The notes: generated from the sequence alone by a model not told the origin. Counted from the stretch's first letter, positions 21,070-30,145 are shown. The stretch: 64,000 nucleotides of DNA from Candidatus Micrarchaeota archaeon RBG_16_49_10 (GCA_001784635.1 MFRS01000003.1:63774-127773), one strand, 5' to 3'. Numbers and translations: made by a program.

Positions 21070-23784
21070 ATGGAAAACACCTTTCAGGTCCTGGATGTGG
21101 ATTATACCACTGTCAATAATTCCAAGCCTGTTGTCAGACTTTTTGGGAGAACCGAAAACGGAAGCTCTGTGACAGTTTTTTGTGACGATGCCTTGCCTTA
21201 CTTTTACATCTCCCCGGCAGAAGGGGAGGAGGAGAAGGTAGAGCAATACATAAAAAACAACTTCAATGAGTTTTTGGTAAAAATAGAGCGGGTGGAAAAG
21301 TTTAATCCCATTGGGTTTTCTGAAAAAAAAATGAAATTGTTGAAGGTTTTCCTAAACAACCCAGCCAAAACCCCCCTAGTCAGGGACGATTTACTAAAAA
21401 ACAAATCCATTAAAAAAATTTATGAGGCCGATATACTTTTCAAATACAGGTTTATGACCGATAAAAAAATTTCAGGCATGACTTGGTATTCTGTGGAAGG
21501 AGACGGGATAAGGACCGATTCGGTAAAGACCGAGAGGAAGATAAAAGCCAAAAAAATTACCGAGCTAAAAAAAGAAGAAAACGCCAGATTCAAGTATATG
21601 AGTTTCGATATCGAGACGATTTCAGAGGAGGGTCTGGTTTCAGATTGGGAGAGAGACGAGATAATAATAATAAGCGCCTTTTTTTATCCTTCTTATAAAA
21701 ACAGAAACTCGATGATATTCGTTGCAAAACCGGTAAAAAAAAGGGAAAGCGACGTTTTGTGCTTCAATTCCGAAAGGGAGATGCTGGAAAAATTTGTCGA
21801 GACAATGGAGGACTTCGACCCAGATTTTATTCTGGGTTACAACATAAACAACTTCGACTTCCCGTACATTGAGGCCAGGCTCAGAAAGAACAACATAAAA
21901 AGGTCAATAGGCAGATGCACCCAGAAATCAATCATGGTGTCTAAGATAACAAACAGGTACAGGGTGACGGTGCCTGGCAGAGTGGTAGTTGATATTTATG
22001 ATCTCGTGAAGGAGGCGACAGTCAAGTTCGGCCTTTACAGAGGGCTGAAGAGGTTTGGCCTCTCGGATGTTTCAAGGCTGATATTAGGCGAAGATAAAGT
22101 GGACGTTGCCCATAGTGAAATCTCCTCTTTTTGGAAGGCTGGCGGCCCCAAACTCGAAAAACTTATATCATATTCTAGGAAGGATGCCGAATTGCCGCTG
22201 AAAATTTTGCTTAATCAGAAAATGTTGGACAAATTCATCGAAATATCTAAAGTCAGCGGAATATTAATCCAAGATGCCCTGACAAGTGGTGAAACCATCA
22301 GGGTTGACAACCTTCTTCTCAGGGAATACAACAAAAGGGATTTTGTTATACCGAACAAACCAACTAACCAAGAGATAATGGAGAGAAACAACGAAAGGGC
22401 GAAAGTAGGCCTAAAAGGAGCTTTTGTCCTCAAACCAGAGGTCGGTTTTTACGATGACTGTGTTGTGTACCTAGACTTTAGATCGATGTACCCATCAATA
22501 TTCAAAAGCCTAAACATATGCACCACGACATTGGTCGTTGATGGCGATACAGAAAACGAATTTTTTGAGACTCCTTTCGGATCCAAATTTGTGAAACACT
22601 CAACACGTGAAGGTATTTTTCCGGCTATACTCAACTACCTGCTCGATGCAAGGGCTAAAGTGAAAAAGGAGATGAAAAGTGCACAAACAGAGGAGAGGAG
22701 AAATTATTTGTATACCAAACAGTATGCTTTCAAAACTATAGCAAACGCTTTCTATGGCTATTCTGGCTACGTAAGGGCAAGATTCTATGTTCTTGACATC
22801 GCGAGTGGCATTACCAGCACTGGTAGAGAGTCTATTAAAAAAACAAAAAAAATAGTAGAAACAAAAACCCCATACAAGGTCATTTACGGGGATACAGACT
22901 CAATTATGGTAAAAACTAACACAAAAAATATTGAGGAAGCTTTTGAAATAGGAGAGACAATATCTAAAACGGTTAACGATGAAATAAAGATATTACAGAT
23001 TAAGCTAGAAAGCGTCTTTAAAACACTCTTGCTGCTGGCCAAAAAACGGTATGCCGCTTGGTCGTTCGAGCCCATCAACGATGGTTGGCAGGAAACCATC
23101 TTAACCAAAGGTATAGAGACTGTCAGGAGGGACTGGTGCGATTTGGTTTCTGAAACACTAGAAAAGGTCCTTGTTACCTTACTGAAAGAGCAGGACGTGA
23201 AGAAATCCGTCACCCTTGTGAAGCAGATTGTGAATGACATAAAGGACAACAAAATCGACATAAACAAACTGGTTATAACCAAAAGCGTATCACGATCTTT
23301 GAAAAGTTACAAGGGGATTCAACCGCACGTCGAACTCGTGAAGAAAATGAAGAAGCGGGACCCGTCCTCTGCCCCTGGTATTGGTGATAGGGTTGGCTAT
23401 GTGATTGTGAAAGGGAACCAGCTCATATCGCAGAGGGCGGAAGACCCAAAATATATTATTGAGCACAACCTAAAGGTAGACTCAAAGTATTATATCGAGA
23501 GCCAGCTTTTACCTCCTCTAGAAAGGGTTTTTGAGGCCCTAAATGTCCACAAATCCGAGCTTATAGGTTTTGGGAGGCAGCTTGGTGTTTTTGAATCTTT
23601 AAGGAATAGTGTAAAGGAAGAGGACACAGTAGTCGACAAACTAACGGAGATAGACGATTTCATTTGCGTCAAATGCAATACAATATACCAAAGGCTTCCC
23701 TTGTCCGGTGTCTGCAGCTATTGTAAAGGGGAGATAATGTTCTTTAAAGGGGAAAAGAAGTCTAGGGTTTTCTCACCAAAATGA
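21070..23784 (+). CDS. polB: B-family DNA polymerase with DP2-like C-terminal zinc motif
   Basis: 904 residues. Exonuclease motifs: FDIET (179-183), NINNFDFPY (258-266), YSRKDA (368-373). Polymerase motif A DFRSMYPS (D469), motif B KTIANAFYGYSG, motif C YGDTDS (D608, D610), and KKRY. It should be a fully active replicative polymerase with proofreading. After the thumb (YYIESQLLPPLERVF) comes a ~60-residue tail with C866-x2-C869-x12-C882-x2-C885 and the core YQRLPLSG, resembling the C-terminal zinc module of PolD large subunit DP2. Eukaryotic PolB enzymes bind their B-subunit through such a C-terminal domain, and a DP1-like B-subunit is encoded 4 bp upstream. ORB boxes follow downstream. Confidence 0.93.
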   Translation: MENTFQVLDVDYTTVNNSKPVVRLFGRTENGSSVTVFCDDALPYFYISPAEGEEEKVEQYIKNNFNEFLVKIERVEKFNPIGFSEKKMKLLKVFLNNPAKTPLVRDDLLKNKSIKKIYEADILFKYRFMTDKKISGMTWYSVEGDGIRTDSVKTERKIKAKKITELKKEENARFKYMSFDIETISEEGLVSDWERDEIIIISAFFYPSYKNRNSMIFVAKPVKKRESDVLCFNSEREMLEKFVETMEDFDPDFILGYNINNFDFPYIEARLRKNNIKRSIGRCTQKSIMVSKITNRYRVTVPGRVVVDIYDLVKEATVKFGLYRGLKRFGLSDVSRLILGEDKVDVAHSEISSFWKAGGPKLEKLISYSRKDAELPLKILLNQKMLDKFIEISKVSGILIQDALTSGETIRVDNLLLREYNKRDFVIPNKPTNQEIMERNNERAKVGLKGAFVLKPEVGFYDDCVVYLDFRSMYPSIFKSLNICTTTLVVDGDTENEFFETPFGSKFVKHSTREGIFPAILNYLLDARAKVKKEMKSAQTEERRNYLYTKQYAFKTIANAFYGYSGYVRARFYVLDIASGITSTGRESIKKTKKIVETKTPYKVIYGDTDSIMVKTNTKNIEEAFEIGETISKTVNDEIKILQIKLESVFKTLLLLAKKRYAAWSFEPINDGWQETILTKGIETVRRDWCDLVSETLEKVLVTLLKEQDVKKSVTLVKQIVNDIKDNKIDINKLVITKSVSRSLKSYKGIQPHVELVKKMKKRDPSSAPGIGDRVGYVIVKGNQLISQRAEDPKYIIEHNLKVDSKYYIESQLLPPLERVFEALNVHKSELIGFGRQLGVFESLRNSVKEEDTVVDKLTEIDDFICVKCNTIYQRLPLSGVCSYCKGEIMFFKGEKKSRVFSPK

Positions 23785-23797
23785 TAAACGTGAATTA

Positions 23798-23830
23798 TTT
23801 CCACATGAAATGAAGGGGTGTGAAGTTCAC
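23798..23830 (+). repeat. ORB-like origin box 3
   Basis: TTTCCACATGAAATG followed by AAGGGGTGTGAAGTTCAC. It lies 14 bp after the polB stop. It shares the TCCAC-core, the G-rich segment and a GAAGTTCAC tail with box 4, in the same orientation. Confidence 0.75.
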
Positions 23831-23856
23831 ATTTATAACGCCGTTATATACCTTGT

Positions 23857-23892
23857 TTTCCACATGAAACAAGGGGGTTACATGAAGTTCAC
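23857..23892 (+). repeat. ORB-like origin box 4
   Basis: TTTCCACATGAAACAAG followed by GGGGTTACATGAAGTTCAC. A direct repeat of box 3, 59 bp downstream, in the gap between the convergent polB and TctA-type genes. Confidence 0.75.
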
Positions 23893-23912
23893 AGTAATCA
23901 ATAACAAAAAAG

Positions 23913-25145
23913 TCAATAAATCAACCCATAGACAAGCCATGTGAAGCCGGCAAAGTAAAGGGTTGTTGTCAGCATCAAATACCCCATATTGCTCGTTCTT
24001 TTGACCCCCCAGGCTATAGGCAGGATGCCGATGCAGGTTGAAATAATCAGTATAAAAATACCTACCAATCCACTCAATATCAGGACCATAAGTACTGTGA
24101 AAACCAATATCCAAATCGAAAGCACCTTGTAATTTATAGTCTCTAGGAAAGTCAGGCATTTTTTGCCTAGAAACCACGTGAAGAGCACGGAAAAACCCGC
24201 TGAAAACAGCACGACGCCTATGGAAAAAAGCAACTCCTTGGCTGTAAACACATCCACGACCTCTTTAATTGCAGCCGAAGATCCAGAGCGAATCTTGTCA
24301 AAACTGTAGAGCGAGATAAGCGCAAAAAACATATTGGAGGAGTTGATGCCAGCTAGAGACCCAAGGAACTCCTTTTGTTCCATCCTAGTTATACACGACA
24401 TGAGCACCCCAGCTTGGGACTCCCCTGCCCCAGGAAGGACACCTATCAACAACCCAGCGATTAAAGAGGACAAAACAATCTTTTTGATGTTCCCTACCTC
24501 AAAAAAACCGTCAGCTATCTGCTTCGGTATTTTACTTTGCTCGTTCAGGCTCAATAATATCCCTGCCACCCCAAACATACCTGTAAGCGAAGGAAAAAGA
24601 GCCTTATCAGCGCTTATCATCACGGAATTTAGCGTGAGTATTCCCCAAAAACCGGAAATCACATATAAAAGAATAGAACAAAACATTTTCTTCCAACTCT
24701 TTTCGAGTAAAATCATCCACAATGTGAGGCCGGCCAGCAGATAGTGAAGATACGGATACAAATGATTGTTCAAAATAGGTATGAAAAAGATTAAAATCGG
24801 GAGCATTATTATGCAAAAAATTAGAGTGAAAAAAGACCCGCAAAGGCTAATGAAAAGGGCATCCAACCCTTTCCCCTCGAGAACCATTCTGTGGCCTGGG
24901 AGGACATTCACAACGGTTTCAGGATCAGGTACGGATAGAAAAATAGCCGGTATGTAGTTAAAAACTATATTGGATGTTGCCACGGCCAATATGAACGCAA
25001 TCAGACCATAACCTGTGAATTTTGACAGAAAGGGCATCAGTGATATCAGAATAACGAACACCTGATTTGGGTGTACACCAGGGGTGAGGCCGGCCACGAG
25101 GCCCACTAAAAGGCCAATAAAACTAAACACTAGTATGTCAATCAT
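23913..25145 (-). CDS. TctA-family membrane transporter (archaeal COG1784 type)
   Basis: A 410-residue polytopic membrane protein with ten or more hydrophobic segments. N-terminal GLVAGLTPGVHPNQVFV and the repeat-like GLLIGVLPGAGESQAGVLMS are the two glycine/proline motifs of the TctA family (tripartite tricarboxylate transporter large subunit). The archaeal members stand alone without TctB/TctC, as here, and their substrates are unknown. It is convergent with polB; the divergent side is the NAC gene across an AT-rich promoter region (25146-25278). Confidence 0.85.
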   Translation of the reverse strand: MIDILVFSFIGLLVGLVAGLTPGVHPNQVFVILISLMPFLSKFTGYGLIAFILAVATSNIVFNYIPAIFLSVPDPETVVNVLPGHRMVLEGKGLDALFISLCGSFFTLIFCIIMLPILIFFIPILNNHLYPYLHYLLAGLTLWMILLEKSWKKMFCSILLYVISGFWGILTLNSVMISADKALFPSLTGMFGVAGILLSLNEQSKIPKQIADGFFEVGNIKKIVLSSLIAGLLIGVLPGAGESQAGVLMSCITRMEQKEFLGSLAGINSSNMFFALISLYSFDKIRSGSSAAIKEVVDVFTAKELLFSIGVVLFSAGFSVLFTWFLGKKCLTFLETINYKVLSIWILVFTVLMVLILSGLVGIFILIISTCIGILPIAWGVKRTSNMGYLMLTTTLYFAGFTWLVYGLIY

Positions 25146-25278
25146 AATTGTAATATTTTTTTATAAAAATAAAAAACCTTAGAAACTTTTAATATATATA
25201 TTTATAATAATAGAAATAATTTCCTTCGAGCAAGTTTATGGAATTAAATATATATATTAAATAACCAAATTTCTAGAT

Positions 25279-25602
25279 ATGATACCTGGTTTGGATCCTA
25301 ACAAGATGCAGCAGATGCTGAAGCAGCTTGGCATGAAGATGGAAGAGTTAAGCTCCTCTAAAGTCATTATAAAAAGGAAGGAGGGGGATATAGTTATAGA
25401 AAACCCCCAAGTGATCAAGACTACCATGAAAGGACAAATTGTCTACCAAGTTTCCGGTAGCGTTCAAGAAGACTCTTTTTCCGAAGATGACATAAAACTT
25501 GTCTCTGAGCAGACAGGAGTGAAAGATAAAGAAGAAATCAAAAAGGCGCTAACTGAAACAAAAGGCGATGTCGTGGAAGCCATAATGAAGCTGAAGGGCT
25601 AA
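25279..25602 (+). CDS. nac: Nascent polypeptide-associated complex protein
   Basis: A 107-residue archaeal NAC, a homodimer that contacts nascent chains at the ribosome exit. Start MIPGLDPNKMQQMLKQLGMKMEEL is typical; the NAC domain follows (VIIKRKEGDIVIENPQV, GQIVYQVSGSV) and the C-terminal UBA domain (DIKLVSEQTGVKDKEEIKKAL...GDVVEAIMKL) is complete. The upstream 130 bp is very AT-rich and contains several TATATATA stretches. Its stop overlaps the convergent SecD-like gene by 4 bases. Confidence 0.95.
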   Translation: MIPGLDPNKMQQMLKQLGMKMEELSSSKVIIKRKEGDIVIENPQVIKTTMKGQIVYQVSGSVQEDSFSEDDIKLVSEQTGVKDKEEIKKALTETKGDVVEAIMKLKG

Positions 25603-27308
25603 CCTTTTTTAAAATACTCGTAGAGTTGTTCCGAAAAGCCAAGCCCTACTAGGATGCCGAAAGCCCCAATCATGGAAATGGTCTTAAAGCTGTCAATCGC
25701 GAAGAAGGAAACAATTAATAGGATGCCCAATCCCAAAACAATATACAAATCTAGATTTCCTAACCTATCTTTTTTAATATTGATGTTATTAAATAAAAAT
25801 AGAATCGAATTTATTCCTGTAGCTAATAAGACCCCCACCAAAAATTTGTTGTCAACAATCACTTTAATAATGAAAAGGTTGAATGACACTAAGAAAAGCG
25901 TAAAAACTGTAAGATAACCAAGTTTGTTCTTGAAGCTATCCTTTTGCAATATTATGAAAACCACTGAAGAGGAAACGGCCACAAATAAAACGACCTTGAA
26001 AATACTCGCGGCAACAACTACTAGAGTAACTAGCGTCAACACACCAAGACTTACAACAAAATTAAGCGGCTGTTTATTTCTAAGGAAGGTCACAACCGAA
26101 GCGATAACAATAAAGGAAAAAATTCCCAAAGAGCTCATATTCAGAAAGCTTTTATCCCTCGTCAATTGCTCTTCACCTATAATCTGGAGTTCCCCTATCC
26201 TTTTTGTGTTTAAAAAAGCAACCAGAGTAGCCATCTTATCCTCGGCCATTTTTCTGTCTTTTTCAAAACCAAAAACTATCAACCTCGAAACTTTCTGTCC
26301 GGCATCACTCCCAGAAACCGGCATCCTGAGAAATTCCTTGCCGTCTATCGACACAATCATCGGCTCCTTCAAATAGGGTTCTCCTAGGCTATTTATGGTG
26401 GATTCTTGGTTTTTAGTCACTTTCTCAAACTTTTCAGACCCTTCAGCCGTCAGTTCAACTTGAAACATGAAACCATAGAGGCCTCCTTGTCGGAAGATGT
26501 TGCTGTTTCCAGATCCTGTCAATGCAGTTATTATATCCCCATCTTCAAGGACATTCATCAGGAAATCAGTCTCATTAGCCTCTATTTTGTCTATTTTGAA
26601 ATCGACACCATCAACCGTAAGGGAATCTCCTTCCCCGAAACTAGAGCCTTGGAAAACAACAGTGCCATTATCAACTTGGAACTCGTACTTGCTTTCAGAA
26701 AGCTGAATTGTACTAACCCCATTCTTCAATTTTACCTTCTGTATAAGGCCGAAATTAACTATTCCCGGCTCTATTATCTTTTTTATTTTGCTCTCATCGC
26801 TAGGCGTGAAGCTTAGCTCTATCTTATCGCCCGCCTCTATCTTGAATTCAGAAACCCCAATTATCTTGGCTCTTTCGGAGATTTTATCAGAGATAATTTG
26901 GACGTCACCCATAGGGGTTGCCCCAATCGGCTTTAGTATTATTTTTTTCCCACCGTTAAGACTCAAACCGAAGATTATAGGATTCTCTTTCAGGCTGGCT
27001 ACCTCCAAAATTAACTCCTTATCAGCTGGAACCGCGCACATTCTTGGATTGCCGTCCACTATGAAATTATAGCTCTCCCCTCTCTTTTCAATTTCCTGAT
27101 AGAAACCCTCGACACTGGCAACTTTCCTACCATTTACACTTGTGATGACCGAACCTTCAGTCAGACTCTCTTGGCAGGCCGAATCCTCTGAGACTGAAAC
27201 AACCAAAACACCCGATTTGCTGAAAAAAACCGGGTAAATAACAAAAATTACAGAAAGGAAAATCATTAAAAGGAAAACAGAAACATGAACCTTACCTTGT
27301 ATTTTCAT
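25599..27308 (-). CDS. Divergent SecD-like membrane protein with PDZ-like segment
   Basis: 569 residues. One N-terminal transmembrane helix (about 9-30), a large extracytoplasmic region, then about six C-terminal helices (from about residue 385). The extracytoplasmic part begins with a PDZ-like segment (LTEGSVITSVNGRKVASVEG, about 50-69) and includes FGLSLNGGKKIILKP, which resembles the GLDLxGG motif of SecD. The C-terminal helices lack clear SecD/SecF motifs. SecD/SecF assist export through Sec; no SecF-like gene is adjacent. It may be a reduced SecD or a specialised relative. Convergent with nac. Confidence 0.6.
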   Translation of the reverse strand: MKIQGKVHVSVFLLMIFLSVIFVIYPVFFSKSGVLVVSVSEDSACQESLTEGSVITSVNGRKVASVEGFYQEIEKRGESYNFIVDGNPRMCAVPADKELILEVASLKENPIIFGLSLNGGKKIILKPIGATPMGDVQIISDKISERAKIIGVSEFKIEAGDKIELSFTPSDESKIKKIIEPGIVNFGLIQKVKLKNGVSTIQLSESKYEFQVDNGTVVFQGSSFGEGDSLTVDGVDFKIDKIEANETDFLMNVLEDGDIITALTGSGNSNIFRQGGLYGFMFQVELTAEGSEKFEKVTKNQESTINSLGEPYLKEPMIVSIDGKEFLRMPVSGSDAGQKVSRLIVFGFEKDRKMAEDKMATLVAFLNTKRIGELQIIGEEQLTRDKSFLNMSSLGIFSFIVIASVVTFLRNKQPLNFVVSLGVLTLVTLVVVAASIFKVVLFVAVSSSVVFIILQKDSFKNKLGYLTVFTLFLVSFNLFIIKVIVDNKFLVGVLLATGINSILFLFNNINIKKDRLGNLDLYIVLGLGILLIVSFFAIDSFKTISMIGAFGILVGLGFSEQLYEYFKKG

Positions 27309-27373
27309 TTAAACCAACAACATTTTTAATTATTAAAATTTATTTTATAAAGTTTAAGTTTATTTAGATTAAG

Positions 27374-28381
27374 ATGTCAGCCCTTTTTATAGCTTTGGTA
27401 GTGGCTTTTTTGGCGACATTCTTTTCTGCTAAGTATTTCATCACCAAATTTAAGGCAATAGGGCTTGTTAGCACGGACATCAACAAGAAAGAGAAGCCTA
27501 TAGTCCCTGAAATGGGTGGGATAGCCATATTTTTCGGGATGATGCTCGGCCTTTCGATAATAATATTGGCTGGGGCCAAAAACACCATAGAGCTTTTGGC
27601 TGTCTTGTCTACAGTCCTCCTTTCAACGGTATTCGGCATTCTGGACGGTATATTCGGGTATTTGGGGTATGAGGGCAAGATAACAAGAAAATCAAGAAAA
27701 TGGAAAAGGGGGATAACACAATTACAACATGCCATTTTCCCTTTACTGTGTAGCATACCACTAATAGCAATAAAGGCCGGGCACTACTCAATGGCACTCC
27801 CACTGATTGGCGATGTTAATTTAGGTCTTTTGTACCCTTTTCTAATAATCCCGCTCATAGTTACAATCTACAATAATGCCTTCAACATGATAGCCGGCAT
27901 GAATGGTTTGGAGGCCGGTTCTGGTTTAATTATATCTTTAGGGCTTTTAGTGTGTGGTATCATCTTAGGCCAGAATATTGTCATAACTTTATCCTCGCTT
28001 CTTGCAGTTTGCTTGTTAGCGTTCCTATTTTTCAATTTCTACCCCGCAAAAGTGTTCCCAGGGGATATAACACCTTTCATAGTGGGGTCTGTCTTGGCCA
28101 GTGCTATTATACTTGGGAATATAGAGAAGGTGGGCGTCATAATAATAGGGCTTTACTATTTGGAGTTCCTTCTGAAGCTCCGTAGCGGGTTCAAGGCGCA
28201 GTCCTTTGGCGTTGTGCAGGAAGACGGAAGTTTAAAGGCCCCTCATGAAAAGATATACTCTCTTACCCATTTGGTCATGAAGTTAGGCGGCGGCAAGCTC
28301 AAGGAAAGACAAATCGTCACTATCATAATATTGCTTCATTCAATACCAATTCTTTTGGCGCTCCTGACGCTCAGTTTTTGA
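27374..28381 (+). CDS. GlcNAc-1-phosphate transferase-like (MraY/Alg7 family)
   Basis: 335 residues, about ten transmembrane helices. Family motifs: VPEMGGIAIFFG near residue 45, FGILDGIFGY in place of the DDxxD loop, the NNAFNMIAGMNGLEAG block, and FFNFYPAKVFPGDI. These enzymes transfer a sugar-1-phosphate from a UDP-sugar to a polyprenyl or dolichyl phosphate and start N-glycan or surface glycan synthesis. It opens the glycan region extending to 42.7 kb. The acceptor lipid and sugar are not determined by the sequence. Confidence 0.87.
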   Translation: MSALFIALVVAFLATFFSAKYFITKFKAIGLVSTDINKKEKPIVPEMGGIAIFFGMMLGLSIIILAGAKNTIELLAVLSTVLLSTVFGILDGIFGYLGYEGKITRKSRKWKRGITQLQHAIFPLLCSIPLIAIKAGHYSMALPLIGDVNLGLLYPFLIIPLIVTIYNNAFNMIAGMNGLEAGSGLIISLGLLVCGIILGQNIVITLSSLLAVCLLAFLFFNFYPAKVFPGDITPFIVGSVLASAIILGNIEKVGVIIIGLYYLEFLLKLRSGFKAQSFGVVQEDGSLKAPHEKIYSLTHLVMKLGGGKLKERQIVTIIILLHSIPILLALLTLSF

Positions 28382-28386
28382 AATAC

Positions 28387-29043
28387 CTAAGAGTATAGGT
28401 CATCTAAAATCCACTTTGCGGCCTCAAGGAAGTTCTCAACTATCTGGATTCTCCCTTTAAGTTTTGGTTTGTTCATCAATTTTTCGACTTTCCCCTTTTC
28501 TTTATCATTTGATCCGTTAAGAACTAAGACCGATTTTCCACCTGCATTGATACCCATCTCAATGTCCTGCTTCAAATCCCCAATCATGTATATAACTGAA
28601 TTCCCGATTTTATTCCCATCGGCTTCAACAACATTTTTCATCATCCCAATATCCGGTTTCCTTCTGGGAGTTCTCAACTTGACATATTTCCAGTCAACGT
28701 TACTGAGGCTAAGTCTACCTTCAAGTGCTCTTCTAATGACATATCCAAAAAGAGGGACATGAAATGACAACTCATATCCATCAATTCTGCCCCCGGCCTC
28801 CCTAGTAATTTTCATTATGTACTCTGTAATTTCTCTGGCCCTTCCCTCTGAAAAATAACCAATAGCAACACCGGACTGGTTCGAAGCTATGTGGATTTTT
28901 ATCTCATCTCGCCCACCCAACAACCTCAATCCATCAATAACCCCACCATGAAACTCTAAATTGTCGGCCCAATTGTCATCTCCCCCATAGTAACCCAAAT
29001 CCCGGTTTAATGTACCATCTCTATCAACAAAGATGTAAATCAT
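28387..29043 (-). CDS. HAD phosphatase, GmhB/HisB-N-like
   Basis: About 218 residues. HAD motif I is FVDRDGTLNRD at the N-terminus; motif II is HIASNQSGVAIGYFS; motif IV is MIGDLKQDIEMGINAG. This pattern belongs to D-glycero-D-manno-heptose-1,7-bisphosphate phosphatase and histidinol-phosphatase. The cysteine/histidine zinc loop of those enzymes is not present; instead residues 93-125 form a longer insert ending in RRKPDIGMM. It lies 61 bp downstream of a heptose-kinase-like gene, so a heptose pathway role is inferred. ATG 29043 starts directly at MIYIFVDRDGT. Confidence 0.75.
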   Translation of the reverse strand: MIYIFVDRDGTLNRDLGYYGGDDNWADNLEFHGGVIDGLRLLGGRDEIKIHIASNQSGVAIGYFSEGRAREITEYIMKITREAGGRIDGYELSFHVPLFGYVIRRALEGRLSLSNVDWKYVKLRTPRRKPDIGMMKNVVEADGNKIGNSVIYMIGDLKQDIEMGINAGGKSVLVLNGSNDKEKGKVEKLMNKPKLKGRIQIVENFLEAAKWILDDLYS

Positions 29044-29104
29044 TTTAATCGTCTCGGCGTTAATTGTGATATTTATTAGGAACAAATAACCATAAAATAC
29101 GAAT

Positions 29105-30145
29105 TTATTCGCTGTAAATCACTCTTCCCCCCCTTACCTCCCTTTCAATCTTGTAGGGGATTTGCATGATGTCTATTCCTAACTTTTCCCTAGCTCTTCT
29201 ACTAAACCTGTCATTGAAACCCTCCCTAGAGTCGCCTTCCACATAAACTAAAAATGCCCCTCCAAGGCCAGCCCCTGACAGCTTAGCTCCAGTCGCCCCC
29301 TCTTCCTTGGCAATGGCATACAATTCATCCACGACGTTATTGGTGACATCACCCAGTTCCCTTTTAAGCTTCCACCCTTTATCCAAAAGTTCCCCGATAG
29401 AACTCAAATCCCCTTTAACTAGCTTCTCATAACCTTCCTTCGCCAAACTCCTCAAACCTTCTAAATATTCCAGATTCCTTTTGGCGTTCATCCCCTGTGT
29501 CTTGAGGCTTTTTTCTGCCGATTTTACCCTGTTTATACCAGTATAATATAGGATTAGAGAACCTTCTATTTCCTCGAAAGCTTCTTCGGATAGTGGTAAA
29601 GGATTGATCAAGACTTCCCCTTCTGGTAAAAATCTTATGTAATTGGCTCCCCCATAGGATGAAGCATATTGGTCCTGCTTCCCGCAGTGCTTCCCTAAAA
29701 TCTCCCTCTCAATTTTGTAAGCTTTTCTGGCTATACCCTCTTGGGTCACATCTTTCCCTACTAATTCATACAACGCAAGTAAAGTCGCTACGGTTACAGC
29801 AGCTGATGAACCAAGGCCAGACTGAGCTGGTATCTGACCTGTGAAATTTATTTCTATTCCATAGGACAAATCCGGGTCAACGAGCTTTATAGCCTCCCTA
29901 ACCAAGTCATGCCCTAGTTCTTCTAGGTAGTCTACCTCCTCAGGATTTCCGGACCAACCAACCCTTATTTTTTTGTCGTAATACCTAGGAGTTAAAATGG
30001 CAGTTACCCCCAAGTCCGTCGTGAAGCTGACAACAGCGCCCCCTTCGTTTAATATAGTGAAGGCTTCCGGTAAATCTGTCGCCCCTCCGAATAAGCTAAT
30101 TCTGTAAGGAGCTTTAGCAATAATAAGTCTTTTATGACGAGCCAT
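29105..30145 (-). CDS. GHMP kinase, HddA-like (heptose 7-phosphate kinase)
   Basis: 346 residues. The GHMP ATP-binding motif QSGLGSSAAVTVATL is at about 108-122, with the N-terminal APYRISLFGGATDLP and C-terminal GAKLSGAGLGGAFLV motifs; all agree with the D-glycero-D-manno-heptose 7-phosphate kinase/FucK-like subgroup. Together with the HAD phosphatase immediately downstream it would give two of the four steps to an activated heptose. No isomerase (GmhA) or nucleotidyltransferase (HddC) is in the window. Confidence 0.82.
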   Translation of the reverse strand: MARHKRLIIAKAPYRISLFGGATDLPEAFTILNEGGAVVSFTTDLGVTAILTPRYYDKKIRVGWSGNPEEVDYLEELGHDLVREAIKLVDPDLSYGIEINFTGQIPAQSGLGSSAAVTVATLLALYELVGKDVTQEGIARKAYKIEREILGKHCGKQDQYASSYGGANYIRFLPEGEVLINPLPLSEEAFEEIEGSLILYYTGINRVKSAEKSLKTQGMNAKRNLEYLEGLRSLAKEGYEKLVKGDLSSIGELLDKGWKLKRELGDVTNNVVDELYAIAKEEGATGAKLSGAGLGGAFLVYVEGDSREGFNDRFSRRAREKLGIDIMQIPYKIEREVRGGRVIYSE

